64,000 bases of DNA from Crocodylus rhombifer (taxonomy: Eukaryota > Chordata > Crocodylia > Crocodylidae). Numbering within the stretch: the stretch's first letter is position 1; each line of letters opens with the position of its first letter. The position numbers were made by a program, and so were the translations under genes. The DNA lies in assembly GCA_038503035.1 (NCBI GenBank), contig JAVSML010020438.1:62001-126000 (forward strand), in the 5' to 3' direction. The notes under the pieces are model-generated. The model was not told the origin of the DNA. It was given only the letters and a program-made list of their open reading frames with translations, and searched no databases. Of the stretch, positions 23,320 through 36,732 are shown in pieces.

Positions 23320-26300
23320 ATAATACTAATCAGATCAATTAACTAAAGAAAATCTGTTGCATCCTAATTTAGCTATGATGTGTTTCACATAGGTCATCTC
23401 TATGGGAAAAAATGAAGAATAAGCTAATACTTAATCACGTGTATTCATTTATTAAGAAGCATCTACCACATAATATCTGTAATGATGTGGCCATATAATG
23501 CTTCTATAGCCTTCCTGTTGTAATATTTTCAGCAGAAGAGAAGATGGGTCTGGTTGCTTGAAGGAGGCTTTATTTTGGAGCTTTGGAAGAAATTGGGGTT
23601 AATTTACAATAAAATGAAAGTGACATTTGTAAAGATGGTAAGAGTGGAATGCCAGAATCCATTACACTGATAATCCTACAAATGCACTGGCATTCTCCAT
23701 TGGTGAGTTAATGTTCAAATCCTATCAGCATTACTTGCTGAACTTATTGCAACTTAATGGCAAATTTCCAGATTTTTAGCATGCCAAACATTGTATAATA
23801 GATGAGATGGTGCAATTTTAAAAAAATGTTGTAGTTCACTTCTTCCTCATGCCACAGGGGGCATGTAACTGGTTTTTTGTGTTACTGGATACAGGAAAAG
23901 CAACCCGTCTTCTGTGGTTGCATTATTGGAGTCAGGATCATTCAGTTGTGGCTAGACTTAACAGTCAACTGAATGCAGGCCATTGTTCTGGGGCCCAAAG
24001 AAATTCCCATTTTAACCTTGTTGCATACGTTAGATTTACTATGACACAGGCAAATATTGATATAGTTGTGTGAGAGAGGTTCAAATCTGGATGCTTGTTG
24101 GTTCAAACCTGATTGTAACTGATGGTACTTTATAATGAGTGATTTGAATTCTGCGCTTGATTTCTATTTTTAGAGATATGCAAGTAGGGCCAGATCCATA
24201 GCTGGTGTCTGAGACGGTCTCACAGGAAGCCAGTTTATGGGTTTGTATATTGGGGAAGTAGAATACTTTCCTTAACTCCACTGAAACTGATGTCTACATC
24301 ACTTCCTTTTAAAGAAACTTCTAATTCTTTGTCTTAATCAGCCTCATGTGAATTAACTAAATTGGTGTCTTCCCAGTTGGGTGGTCTGCTGTTCTAGACG
24401 GGGACTTATGTATTATACAGCTTTGCAAGTAAGGTGGAGGAAGACTGTATGACTGACGTTTATTTGGGGGAAAAATATGATGTTTGCCCCATGAAGCTAC
24501 CTTGCTGAACAGCATTTTAAAATTAAGGTAATTCAATTAAGTTCGACTGCTTTTGTTGACTTTCACACAGCAAACTCAAGAGGCACAAGAAAGCTCAGTT
24601 CTATCTCCTCCAGCTAGTGGTAAAAATAAAAAAAAATTATGCTACCAATAGCATTGGATGCCTAGAACAATAGGGAACTGTCAAACTGATTCTATAGTTG
24701 ATATCTTTTCATATGACATACTGTGTAATGTCATGTGATGACTCATCTGAAAACACAGCAGAAGCCAAGTGGAGCACACGTCTTTCCATATTTTTTCCTT
24801 TTTATTTTAGTTTTTCACCAACTCCTAATTTTAGCAGCTCGGGTTCTCAGTTTCTTTCCTCCACAACTTTGTCCAAAAAGGGTTTGTTTTTTCCTCCACC
24901 GCTTTGTAAGTCTGGGCATTTGAGAGTTAAGCAGGACCTGCAAAGAGCAGGATGCCATGAGGTTTCCATTAAAGAGTGGTATGTGGACAAGTGGCAAAGG
25001 CATGGATTATGTGGTAATAAAAACACACTGGGTGATATTTATGTCAGAGGGCCTCACTTCACTGCCTTCAAAATGCAAAAACATCAGGAACTAAGATCAC
25101 TGTCTGTCTGGGAAAGGATTGCAGGAGCAGATCAGTGTGGACCTTTATTCCCAGTTTACCAACCCCTGCCCTGCATTCCCTTGACATATCAAACCTTGGC
25201 TTCCTTGAAGTAGGAGAGGGTGTTTGGTATCATCTCTATATGGCAAGGCAGACTCTAAACACAGCTAGTCTTTCCACTTGGAAGTGGTACAGCAATCTAC
25301 AGAAAGAATATCGGTCCAACAGAATTAGAATGAGGTTTTGTGAGAGCTTTTCCCTCCTACTGTGAAGGGAAAAAGTGCTTTTATTTGCCTACTTTTTCAG
25401 TTTAGTGCTTGTGGAAATCCTCCAGACAGGATCTTCATCTGGTGTAAATCAGAACAGATTCTGTGCAGTTAGACCAGGTTACATCAGCAAAGGATCCAGC
25501 CACAGATTTCAAGGTCAGAAGAGAGCACTGCAATCTCTGCATCTCAGATCTCCTGTATAACAGCAGGCGTTGAACCCCATCTTGGTGCTTCCTGCATCAA
25601 TCCAAACAATTTTAGTGACAAACATGCACAACATGAGCAGGGCAGTGTGTGAGGTCTCCCGAATTGTCCCAGCCTTTTTCAGTGAGAAGATACTGGTCTC
25701 TGTCCTTCTTGTCCAGCACTGCAATTAATGCCCATCAACAGCAACCCTTTTTGGGGGTGAATATGATTTGATTGTCACAGCTCTGATGCTAAGCTCTACT
25801 TTCCTGGCATCTGAAGTTTGAGCTGGGTGCTGAAGAGGCAGAGATGGAAGATGAGCAGAGGAGAGACGGTGGAATGACAGAATGTTTTCACATGCCTTTG
25901 AGTTTCCAAGGGGCTTAGATGCTCCCCTGGAGCTTTGACATCGTGCCTATGGCAGCTGCTTTGGCAAAGCCTGCCAGCAATTACACAAATATGTTATTTT
26001 CCCCTCATTTTCCCAAGGTGCAGAAGATATAACAGACTCTGTCATAGAACAACAACAACAACAACGCACGTCGAAGCAGCCGCACGTAAGGTTCTGCACT
26101 TGTTCCTGCAAAGCGATGCATTTCAAACATGTGCATCCAGTTATGTCACTTTGCAGTGGCCTGTTTCTTTCACTGAGGCATAGTCTGCATCAGTCTGCAG
26201 TTTTCCCAGTGTGTCTGAGGTGCAAAATAAAAGCCAAAGCTACAGAAGTAGATATTCCCTTCTGCTCTTCATACCCCGGAATGAGCTGTTGTGGGACGAC

Positions 26301-26802
26301 CATTTTCTCAAGCATCAGCTGAAACAGGAAGCTCCAACTTGCTGTAACTGTATCTACCCGGGTGTTCAAGAGACTTCTTTGTACAGCAGAAACCCTTTGC
26401 CTGCAAGCTGGACAGGGACAACAGGTGTTTCACTGGTGTCCCTTCACTGGAATCTGATTACCAGTTTAGAGGCTTTTCTCTGTCTATTTGATATGGTTGT
26501 TTAGGAAGACAGGGCTGATGGTGCATTTTTAAACCAGGACTGACAGAAATCAGGTGTCTTCACTTAATAAAAGAAACATTAACCCATCTGATGAGACCTG
26601 CTTGCAGTGACATTGCTAAGAATATTACACTCAAACTTTCTGTAGACTTCTTCCCCCACCCTTGCTTCAAGCATTTCCTGGATGTCTCAGACCCTACAAA
26701 TATAACAACAATAATTCTGGCAGAAACTCAGCTGGAGAAGAATCTTCTGAATAGGAAGGGAAAAGAAAGGCAGGAGAAGAAGTGACCCCATGCAGTAGGT
26801 GA
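23320..26802. other. AT-rich DNA, no gene recognised
   Basis: It holds a one-arm remnant of the palindromic MITE at 24186-24210 (agggccagatccatagctgg). A 171-codon + frame at 24698-25213 is unrecognisable: it begins in a pyrimidine-rich stretch giving Phe/Ser-rich sequence. I see no supporting splice sites or domains. Confidence 0.55.
26048..26065 (+). repeat. (AAC)n microsatellite
   Basis: Six uninterrupted trinucleotide units. Confidence 0.95.
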
Positions 26803-27345
26803 AATCATAGAATCAAGAGATGTAGGACTGGAAGGGACCTCTATAGGTCATCTAGTCCAAACCCCTGCCAGAAGCAGGATCATCCAGACCATGCCATACG
26901 AATCTAGCATCTAATCTCTTAGCAAAACTACACAGTCAGTCCTGACACAACACAAGGCATAGCACCCTAACCTGCCACAGGTACATCAGAGGGAATCACA
27001 GCATCCAACATCCTGCTGCTGCAAAAGTTGTTAATATACATTCAAGAGATCCCAAGAAGAGGGCCATGTCACACCCTACAGGACAGCACAATAAACCCCA
27101 TAGTCCATACCCATCTGACCATTTGGTAAAATTCCTTCCTGACCCCAAATATGGCCACGGGGGGGCAAGACCTTCTCACCAGGAACCTCTGGGTTTAAGT
27201 CCTAGAAGGAGCAGTGGCACACTCCAGTCCAAATACCCAGCTTTGGCTACAGCCAGCATCCAATGCCTCTGAGGAAGGCTTAAAAAGAACCTGATACATG
27301 TAGTGGGGAGAATTCCCTCCCGGCCCCATGCAGGGATAAGGAAGA
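26803..27345 (-). mobile_element. CR1 LINE 3' region
   Basis: The + strand begins aatcatagaatcaagag...aggactggaagggacctctataggtcatctagtcc, the reverse complement of the canonical CR1 3' terminus. The body continues with ccatctgaccatttggt, attccttcctgaccccaa and agaccttctcaccagga, in keeping with the 3' untranslated region of reptilian CR1 lineages. There is no coding frame. The end at 27345 (attccctcccggcccca) is approximate. Confidence 0.8.
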
Positions 27346-29523
27346 TTAAAGAATAATGAATAAGAAAGATGACTATGTGGGAGAAAGACCAGTGTTCCTA
27401 GTTGTAGCCTGTCAAGTGTTAATAAAATGAGGGGTTAGGATCCATCAACCATAATGCTACCATCCTTGGAGTCAGGTACATGGACTCAGGCATTGAGGTG
27501 TGTTTTGACCTCAGAGGTGTGAGAAGGGCAACATTTGGTTTCCTGAATGCAATGGAGATTGTTAGAACAACCTAGAAAGAAGAGCTAGATGTAGATGTGA
27601 GCACAAAATATGTCTCATTGGCCTTAGTAGGAGTCACAGCACTTGCATCTAGCACAGCATCACTTGCTGATCTCAGTGAAAGGTACACATGCATGCATTT
27701 GAGGGCTCAGTTTAGCCCCTGAGTCACATTATTGTACATGAATACAGTTTAGTCTTTAGTGACTAGCCTCAGCTTTTTTCCTTTTTGAATCAACTGGCTG
27801 GTTTAGTGGTGCAAGTCAGGAGGAAAGGAAACTTATTCTGCTCATGAATCCCAAAGAAATCCAAAAAGAGGAATAAAGAGAGAGAAGGGACTGGAAAACC
27901 CCCAAACAGCAGCAGACTTTGAAAGAAAAGTCCTCCCTATCCTGAACCTAGGAATGCAAACAGGAAGTCCCTAACAAAACATTTGGAGTGTGTGCAGCTG
28001 CATTTGTCTGAAGACATTGAAAGTGCTGCCTAAGAGTATTCAGCTTGCCTCTCACAATGGAGGAGAAACACTTGCTTTGACACTGCATTTGATAACCATT
28101 TTATAGCAGGAGTGTCGACCCTTTCATTTGCCAGGGAAGGGAAGACAGCTGTGGCTGTCTTCAGCTAAACTTGCTATTCCGCCTGTGAGAGATTGTGTAT
28201 TTAAAAGAAAGAAAAAAAAAAGACAAAAGAGTGTTTACTGTAGTTCTGCAGGTGGCACCAGTTAACCAGAGAACCTTAACCAGTCCAGAATGTCTTAAGC
28301 TGCGTAATTCCTCCCCCAGTCACCACCCCAAGTGAATCTCAATCACTGTCTGGAATAAACTGTGCCTCTCTGTGGATCATAGTGTATTATTTCTTGAAAT
28401 TATATGATAGTTCCTTGGAAACAAAGGTTTTATATCTGATACATCACTTTCCTATGGCACATGTGTTCCATATGTGAGTTCTGATTCTGAGTTTTGGGGG
28501 AGAAAATTATCTGTAATAATATCTTCTAATTCATATGTAGATCAACCTTTCCTAAGATACCAAGTTACAAATACCTGAATTATCTAAATTGAGATAATTT
28601 CTTATAAATTACATTTCAGACAGGTTGGATCTGTGTTCTTAATTCAAAAAGGTTTAAAATTATCTCACCTAGTTTCCCTCAATTGTTCTTGATCAGCAAT
28701 TGACCTTGAGCTGGCTTCTTTCTCAAAATAGATCAAATAAACCTATCGCTCCATTTGATTATAATATGGGTTCTGTTTTAAATAGGTTTGTTGAAATGAG
28801 TCTTGCAGGTTCTTCAGTCACTAACATTTTATTAACACACTTCAAGCCAATCTGAGATTGTGTATGTGACAGAAAATCCATATTCCTAACTAGCCTATCA
28901 CTTTAACATGTATTTTGAGTGGTCATTTTCATACAGTATATTAGTACTTAAGTAGCTTCATTATAGTTTTTATATATTATCATGTTATTTCTTATGTCCA
29001 GAGGGCATAAGTTGATTTTCCCTTCAAAGTCTTCTTCTGATGGGCCAAACTAAGACATCTCTACTCAGACTCAGTGAGGTCAACAGAAAGTGTGTCTGAG
29101 TAAGGGCTTTTTGATCCAGTAAGATCCCTGGAGATAGCATTCATTTTGTCTGGACTAATTAGAAGAGGTAAAATATCATTATAATAATAAGGACTGTCTT
29201 GGATGTGCCGAGCATTCCTGTTTCTTAAAGAAAGGGAAATTATAATGGCTGGCTAACTTACTCCTCAGAGTAACTAGGCATAGAGGAACCTGAGGTGTGA
29301 AGCGGGGCTCTGGTCTGAGTGACTGTTGAAGAGGAACATGCACTAGCTATAAGACAAAGGAAGCAGTTATGTTGCTGCAGTGCTAGCTGTCTTCATTCAC
29401 AAGCAAATGTCAAACATTAGTGGAGAAAATAAGATAACAGCTTAATAATACTTGGTAATTATATAACAACATACGACTATAAACTTGAATGAGTTCAGTT
29501 CCATGATGAATTGGTATACTAGG
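27346..29523. other. AT-rich DNA, no gene recognised
   Basis: No open frame worth listing lies between 27.3 and 29.8 kb, making it one of the longest stretches without frames of 60 codons. An A-rich run sits at about 28203-28226. A weak inverted pair (cagactcagtg / gtgtgtctgag) near 29066-29105 may be a palindromic MITE remnant. Confidence 0.6.
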
Positions 29524-30309
29524 TTAGGGACAGACATTCAAAAAGCCTGAGCCTGAACTGATTCAATCTTTGCAGGTTAGTTTAACCTGGCTATGCTAAA
29601 CCGCTTTGTAACTGTACAGACATCCTAGACATGCCTGCAGTGGCTCAGGCTAGAAGCTGGGGTGGATACTAGAGCAGCCCTCACTTCCCTTCCATAGTAC
29701 TCAGCTCAGGGAGGGCATGGCCAGGCCCAGCAGGACACTTTGACTGGCCCAGCAGAGAATTGATAACAATAATGTTTATCACCCCTAACTCAGTGTGTAT
29801 CACCCCATTAAGGAAACAACAGAGGGACATTACTAGCTACATGTTGATTCCTCCTGTTGATTCAGCGGGGACTGTAGCCAGCATGTTGTCTGCTAGCTAA
29901 TACACAGACACCTCTCGACAAGGCAGAGGGCACACGGGAATTCCTGCTTAGCAGAGAGTGGTGAGGTGGAGCGGGGGAGCAGTGTGCAGTCTCTGCTGGA
30001 GCTTCAGCCAGGGAGCAGGGGGGAGGGGCCAGCCCTGCTGTGGAGCAGAGAGCCCCACCCAGCCCAGAGAGCATGCCAGGATGCCAAGGGTGTCTGGTTT
30101 ATTTTAAACCAGCAAGGGGTCTGGGACAGACATTGCATAAAACAATTTGACCCAAATCAGTTAAGTTGGATACTACATTCAACCAGGTTTATCTCAAACT
30201 GGTTTCAGCCATTTTCAGACTGGTTTATGTGCACTGAACATCTGTTCTGTTACAGGTTTAAACCAGTTTCTGATCACTTAAACTGGTTTATGTGTAATGT
30301 CTGCCCCTA
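29524..30309. mobile_element. TIR element, GGGACAGACATT family, copy 1
   Basis: The left end TTAGGGACAGACATT pairs with the right end AATGTCTGCCCCTAG. The right subterminal region contains a perfect 11-bp inverted repeat (TAAACCAGTTT at 30259-30269, AAACTGGTTTA at 30280-30290) and further aactggttt/aaccag words. The centre is GC-rich and includes chance frames of 70 and 114 codons. The same terminus recurs at 63932. No convincing target duplication. Confidence 0.7.
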
Positions 30310-30344
30310 GCCCTAGTGTCTAAAACTTTGTTACTTTGTATTAA

Positions 30345-30440
30345 ATTTTGGGACTGTGGTCCAGAGAGTTAAATCATTTGCCTATGGTCACTTCCCAATC
30401 ATAGAGAGTATTTTGTACAGAAATCTGTAAGATGCTCTCT
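30345..30440 (-). mobile_element. MIR/CORE-SINE-like fragment
   Basis: On the + strand, gggactgtggtccagagagttaaatcatttgcctatggtcac matches the reverse-complement MIR pattern gaggcncagagaggttaagtnacttgcccnaggtcac. It is truncated after that and abuts the preceding TIR element. Confidence 0.5.
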
Positions 30441-31639
30441 TTTCCAGGAACTGAATCAGATTTGGTAGTAAATACAAATCCGTAAGAATAATGAGATGGG
30501 AAGAATTTTGGAAATATTATATGTAGGAGAATTGAAGTAGGAAAAGTATAAGACAAAAGAGAAGTTGAACAAGGTTGCATCTAAATCAACCTTTAGGGGA
30601 AGTTGTTAGGGAAAGGGTACTGGGCACACAGAAAGAGACAGGACTGTAAAACACTCTGATGAGAGAAGAAAGCCCCATGTCATCAAGGTTGGCCACAAGG
30701 CAAGAACTGTCAAATCACTGTTTTCTGACACCTTTTGTCTCTTCAGCACCTTTGATGCTGTTTTTCTCTTCTTCTCATGATTGAGCTGACAGGGTGGGAA
30801 AAAAGGGTTTTCAGAGCAAATCGTGGCCTAAGGAGCATCCCTGGTCATGGACTGTCACCCAAGGGAATTCTAGGCCTAGATCTCACCTATTCCTGCGCAA
30901 ACAGCAGGAAGCTCATGATACATAGTTCACTGCTGCCATATACCATGCAGTAGTATTGATGCTGATTCATAGTTCATGTCTGTACTTCACAGTAAAGCTC
31001 TCCAGTCTGAAGCAAAGGTGTTTGTAGACAGTGATTTTTTCTAGGGCTCTCAGGGTAGTCCACAATTACTACGTTCATTACCACAATCAAGGACTGGAAG
31101 GCAAACATGTCCCCTTCAGTCAAGTTTTGTCATTTTGGGTTTGAAAAGCAGCTTGAAAATATATGAGCCTACATTTCTAAGATGATGGGATTTTGGGGAA
31201 GTACCCAGTGTGAAACACTTTGTGTGGGTCTGGTTTTAGGAAAGGGATGAGCATCTACCTACACAATATCGTAAGTTGAGCATCAATAAAATGATAAGTG
31301 TAAAATGCTGCATCACCTGGGAAAATTTAAGACATGTTTTATATTTTTCTGGGGAGGAGGTTTTGTTCTTCTCATTTCAGCTCAATGCTTGGCTTCCCTA
31401 AAGATTGGGACCATTAGTGAGATACCAAATCAGCCATGTACTTTGTATTATCCTCACCCCAGTTAACATGGTATATTCATGCAGCATGGGGGATGACATT
31501 GAACTTCTTCTGTGCAATCATTCTGTTTCCTCTTTTCTCCTTCTCATAAAAAATATCATCCAGGAGTCTGGCTTGCAGTCTTGGAAGGCTTCAAGGTGAT
31601 GTGCATGATGTTTTATGGGATAAGCAGGTTTTACTGGTC
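30441..31639. other. No gene or repeat recognised
   Basis: Ordinary AT-rich sequence with frames of 68 codons or fewer. Confidence 0.6.
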
Positions 31640-31797
31640 AACAGCAATCACTGCAGCAGCATCTAAAATAGAAGCATAGAATAATAATTCCCTCCACTGC
31701 AGGAATCACTGGGTGAAATTCTCTGACCTGTGTTATGCAGGAGGTCAGACTAGATGATCATAGTGGTCCCTTCTGGCCTTAAAAATCTATGAATCTA
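31640..31797 (+). mobile_element. CR1-type LINE 3' end
   Basis: gtgaaattctctgacctgtgttatgcag is followed by gaggtcagactagatgatcatagtggtcccttctggcc and the terminal tctatgaatctatg octamer-type repeat. This is the classic 3' end of one reptilian CR1 lineage, on the + strand. The 5' limit is uncertain. Confidence 0.8.
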
Positions 31798-31889
31798 TGT
31801 TCCGATTACACATCTATGGATGAACAAACAAAGTTGAAAGCAATGATTTATTTAATGCTAGCCACAGGCAGCTTCTTGTTTCTGAAGGG

Positions 31890-32030
31890 GGTCCAGAGAA
31901 CTGTCAGCTCTTTGGGGCAAAGTACATGTCCATCTATTTTTTTCAAGTGCTGTTTAAACTTAGAGCACCACATAAATGATGTATTAATAGCACACAGTGA
32001 TCTTTTTTGTATATGGCTGTGCAATTGATT
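31890..32030 (+). mobile_element. L2/CORE-type retroelement tail
   Basis: aactgtcagctctttggggcaaag, then acatgtcc..ttttttcaagtgctg and gcaccacataaatgatgtattaat resemble the widely shared tail agctctttggggcagggac...tgtacagcacct...caataaatg. Old and diverged. Confidence 0.5.
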
Positions 32031-32418
32031 TATAAATAAATGCCCAGGAAAGCTGTGTTGGGAGGGAAGCAGAACTGGTGGAGTCCATCTTTCTTACTCT
32101 GGCCCATGGAAGTGTCTCATTGACTTAGCTTTGTAGCTGCATCCTGCTTTGGGACAGTTGACGCTTCAGGAAATGGGCAGTGTGCCAACAAATCTTATAA
32201 GGCCATCTCCAGCCTCTCGTTGTTCCTACTTCACCATCCTCTATAGGAGTAGCTAGCAAGCAGACCATCTATGTAGGTGCCATACTTCACTTAAAGGACA
32301 GTGGCTGTGGCATTTTAGCATAAGTGGCAGTGTAACCATGTAATATTGGCAAGAGAAGTGTCATACTTTTAAGACCCTTTCAAAGCATCAAGTGTGAGGG
32401 TTTAAGTGCATTGCAAAT

Positions 32419-32461
32419 GAGAGAGAGAAAGAGAGAGAAAGAGAGAGAGCGAGAGAGAGGA
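32419..32461 (+). repeat. (GA)n microsatellite
   Basis: About 42 bases of GA/GAAA units with one C interruption. A homopurine tract of this kind can form triplex DNA. Confidence 0.95.
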
Positions 32462-35400
32462 AGTTCATTTAATTAGAGTATTTCTATTAAATATAAGGGT
32501 TGGTGAGGAAGGCAGGGAGGCTGGGAATGATGGGCCAGTTGAGAGTGAAAATTCTAATTTCAGTGTATTTTTGTCATTTAAAACTGCCCACAGTTATATC
32601 CTTATCATGAAGTTAGTAGAGTTGCAAGGGTAATATCAAGAGTAGCATTTGACCCTCACATATATATTGCAATAGCAAGGTATAATAAGAGACCATGTCA
32701 AACTGGCATAGTTCAATTCATGCAGCATTCATGAATTGAATAGTTCAAAGTACTATAGCCTCCATTAATTTTACCGCCCACTATTGGGATGGTAGTACGA
32801 TATGCTACACTTCAACAGTGAAAGTCTATGATTGAATTAGACTCCATCCTCTGTAAAATACATGATTATATGAGGCAAGCATCATTGACTAAAGAACTCT
32901 GTGAGCAGGAAACCATATTTAAGAATGTTAGGTTTTTAGTCTGTACCCTAAAAATATGTCATAAATCAATTATTGCATTTCTTTACTTAGTTAAAATATT
33001 AACTCTTGCAATTAATCTGTTACTTTGAAGCAAAGAGAAGCCCATTATATGGTAATACATTTAAATATTAAGGCAACTGTATTTCAGGTATATACATTAT
33101 CTTTATTTACAGTGCTCCCTTAATTGAGCAGCTTAACTGAGTATAAATTGCTCTAACTATTCCACAATTATTAAAATGCATGTTTACATTTGCCTGAATT
33201 GTGCAAAAGTAATTTAGAAGATTAATTTCAGAAAATATTCAGGAAATGTGCATACACAAAACATAATTATTATTGATATTTGCATACCCCCTCTTTCCAC
33301 TCTCATGCACTATTACAAACCACGCAGAACGTGACGAAAAAAATGACTGGAGAGGTTGCTGTAAGTACAATATGGATTCATCAATAAATGTTCAGGCTTT
33401 TCAAAGAAAAACAAATGGCACTGCTGTGGAGAAGAAATATTACATTTTATTTAGTTAGTTATTTGGAATGGGATCTGCACGGATAAATCCATACCAAAAT
33501 GTGGCAGTCTTTTGCAATAAAGATGAATGCCATTGCAAAGAGCAAGTAAAATACAGACAAAATTGAAAACATCAATGGAAGGATTCTGAGAAATGGCGAT
33601 GTGAGGCTCAAATGTATTAAAATATATGTGCTTCTTAGGTAGCAAAGGGACAACCAGTGATGCAGTAAACTCTTCACTTCAATATTGTTCAAAATGGGCT
33701 GGATTCACACTTTGCTGCATGCTCGCATTGTAGAAACAGAGACTCCAAGCAGAGCGGCTACCTGAAATAGTACCCTCCTTACACTGGAAGTATAACTGAA
33801 GAATATACTTCATTGCTTATAGACATACACACACATGCACATGCGCACAACTGATTGCTGAAGACAATGGCATGGCTCTTCACTCATGCTCCATGTGAAT
33901 CCTTTGTACAGCATCCGTCCAACATTAGTCCTACAGCGAGATGATTTGTTTAATTTCTCAATGAAAAATAAATTAAAACATAATTACTTTCCCACAAAAC
34001 ACAGTTTCCATCAAAAGATGCATGAAATTTACAATGCTATGTATTTCTGATTAATGGAGAATGCCGTTCTGAAATAGTGTCGTGGTAAAATAAAAGGCTT
34101 GGTTTACAAAAAGGCCTAAAATGAATGGACAAAAATATTAGTGAGAGATAGCACAACAGTTGTCATCACTTTCATACATATTGTGCCATAAGCACAATAG
34201 TGAAAATTGACTTGATTTTAGGCGACCAAACACCCATCCTCTGAAAATTAGGCCCTTTAAAAAAGTGTCACAAGCGAGGTATCCAAGACCAGGAACACCT
34301 TTTTGAAAACCTTGGTTACCAGGTTCATGTTAGAGCTGCAGGAAAATCCTAAGGATGTTCACCAGACCTTACAATACAGCTGATATGAGAATATGCCCTG
34401 GGAAGTATCATGAGTGTGTTTATTTATATTTGTGTACTATATCTAGTGAGACAAGCAATGGAAAAGAGGAGCTTGTCAAGATTATCTGTCAGGAGATAGG
34501 AGAAGCCCATGTATCACTCATTCTGAAGCCTGTGCACCAAGGAGCAAAAGAACCTCACATTCCCTTGACAATGAAAATAATGAAGTCAGATTATCCAAGG
34601 AAACTGTGAGTTTGCCTTAGCTGCAACCCTCAGCACCAGGGAGTTAAGAAGAATTATCAGAAAGGTCATCCTGAACGCTCAGAGCAGGGAAGAGAGCAGA
34701 ACAGCCATCAAAGCCGTTAAGGAGCCAGCACAGAGCTTGCAAGAATGGAGAAAACCCTGCAAGTCTGGGAAAAAATAAACAACAACAGCAAAAATGTTAA
34801 CGCCACTCAGGAAAACCTAGGAGACATTTCCTTACACGTTGTGAAGACCTACAACGGCATGCTGATAGGATCCCTAGAGAGAGCACATCATCTACAACAG
34901 CGCAGCCTTGCACATGCTGATACTATTAATAAAAGAGAATGGTTCAGATCACAGGAATTAATTAGTTTAGAACTGCAACCACCAGGAAGGGAGCATGCAC
35001 ACAGCAGCATCCTGAAGATTGTTCATATTAACGATTCTCTGTCTGGTGTGCTGTTGACAGAATCCTGTCTGTCTCGACAAAACTCTGGAAGCAGCTTTAA
35101 AATTCAGGCCCCCATCAAACAGCAAGTGGTCTCTCGGCAGTGTTCCCACATGGAAGAAGCTAGTAAATCCGGCAAATAAGGACACAACAGCATCTCCTGC
35201 TGTCATGTGGAAAACTTTAGCTGCTGTAGAGGAGGCGTCCCTTCTTGTGGAGCCTTTGCTTTAGAACTGCCAAGCCAGAAAAGGATACCCACCATGGTTT
35301 CTGTTAAGTTGCTGAGTGCCTCTTTTCTAGTCAATGAGAGTTCAGAGTTCTCAGTATCTAACAGGATTGAAACCAATTTCTCAGCCACTGTCCCTGGTTC

Positions 35401-36129
35401 TAAACAGGCTATATTACCTTTTTCACAGTGCCTAGAAACATAGTCAAGACATCTGTGATTTTTTTTTATATTATTCATAAATGTGTGCTCCTGACACCTG
35501 GCATTCCCAAGCTTGTAAGAGGCACTTAAGTAACTCAGAGTGCCCATGTCCATTACTTCATAAGACACAATTTACTGCTGTGCTATGTGATATACAGCAG
35601 GGCCATTTCATCCCCCAGAACTTTAGAGAGGGGTCTGTGTTTTAGCATCTTGCCAGGTTTATCTCTGCCATCTGAATCTCATTTCCAGGATAACCAAAGG
35701 TCCTTCTAATAATGGCTCTGGTGAGCGAATGTTGCTGCAAGTTCTTGTGATTCGGCAGAAGTCTAGGGAAATGGGAATTGTTGTCATTAGTCATTTCTTC
35801 AGGGGAAACCCACTGACACCTAATGAAAAATGATAATAAAGTCCTATCAGTCTGCCTTCTTATCTGTCTATCCTGTAAAAATGTAATGTTTGTACAACAT
35901 GTCTATGTCTTTATAGCTATTCCTCCACAGCCAGCACGACTCCACATTCAGGGTGATAGGTCACAGGGTTCTCTAAATGAGCTTCCAGAGGACAAAAATT
36001 GTTGGTATTCCCTGCTGGTCAGTTGTGGTTTGATTTTGTTGCAGGATATCTTCTTGATTGTCTGCTTCTTTTCCTCAGTTTGCTGCCAGGGATGGGTGGT
36101 TTTCACTCTTTTCTTTTAAAGGAAAATAA
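32462..36129. other. AT-rich, repeat-poor DNA; one 144-codon orphan frame
   Basis: 32.6-34.3 kb is strongly AT-rich and I could not place it in any repeat family, so it is the best place in the window to look for conserved non-coding elements. The + frame 34745-35179 (starting MEKTLQVWEKINNN) is the most protein-like unexplained translation here. It opens right after an upstream in-frame stop, has no polypyrimidine-AG acceptor near its start, and no domain I recognise. I leave it uncalled. A short CA-rich run is at about 33827-33850. Confidence 0.55.
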
Positions 36130-36335
36130 AGTGACTCTGGAGACCCAAGTCCAATTGCTATCCTGCACCCTGACCTGCTGGATGACCTGTGGCGAGTTAC
36201 TTCACTTCTCTGTGCCTCAGTTTCCACACCTGGAAAGTGGGAATGTTATTGTAGTAAAGTGCTTTGAGCAGTACATATGAAAAGTGCTGGGTGATAACTA
36301 ATAATTGTTGTGATTATTATATTATTTTATTATGC
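36130..36335 (+). mobile_element. MIR SINE (CORE-SINE), good copy
   Basis: gactctggagacccaagtcc is followed by gctggatgacctgtggcgagttacttcacttctctgtgcctcagtttcc, the diagnostic MIR core. The tail gtaaagtgctttgagcagtac...gtgctgggtgataactaataat then runs into AT-rich DNA. It is tRNA-derived and transcriptionally dead. The + orientation makes this the clearest old SINE in the window. Confidence 0.85.
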
Positions 36336-36732
36336 TTTTTTCTTTCTAACACGATTCCCAGCTACCACCCATGTGCTATGGTAGCTGCATTTACAGGCTG
36401 TTTTTGTTTTTATGTTGCAAATTTACTAATATGTATATTGCTTTCCTATTTACCTTCTATACTGGAATATTGATTTTTCAGTTAGTTATGTGAATTTTTT
36501 TTAATCCTTACTAAATTTTTCAGATTTGAGCATCCATGATATAATTTATAAAGGGGAAACTTTCAAATCAGCTGGCTATTCTAACAGGGCCATGGGAAAG
36601 GCAGGATTGGTTATTTGTTTGGGTAGTGGGAGATCCTCATGCTTGTCTAGGACCATGAAACTCATTGGGAGACATTGTTGAGCGATGGTCTGAGTCTGAT
36701 CCTATCAGTGAAGAGTTACTGGTGTACAGGTC

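Noticed and set aside
24916..24950. 5S-rRNA-derived SINE (gagagttaagcaggacctg)
   Set aside because: A short resemblance to the 5S gttaagcaggg motif only; the rest of the 5S promoter is absent.
24698..25213. 171-codon + frame
   Set aside because: No domain, no exon-like borders, and its Phe/Ser/Pro-rich start reflects a pyrimidine tract.
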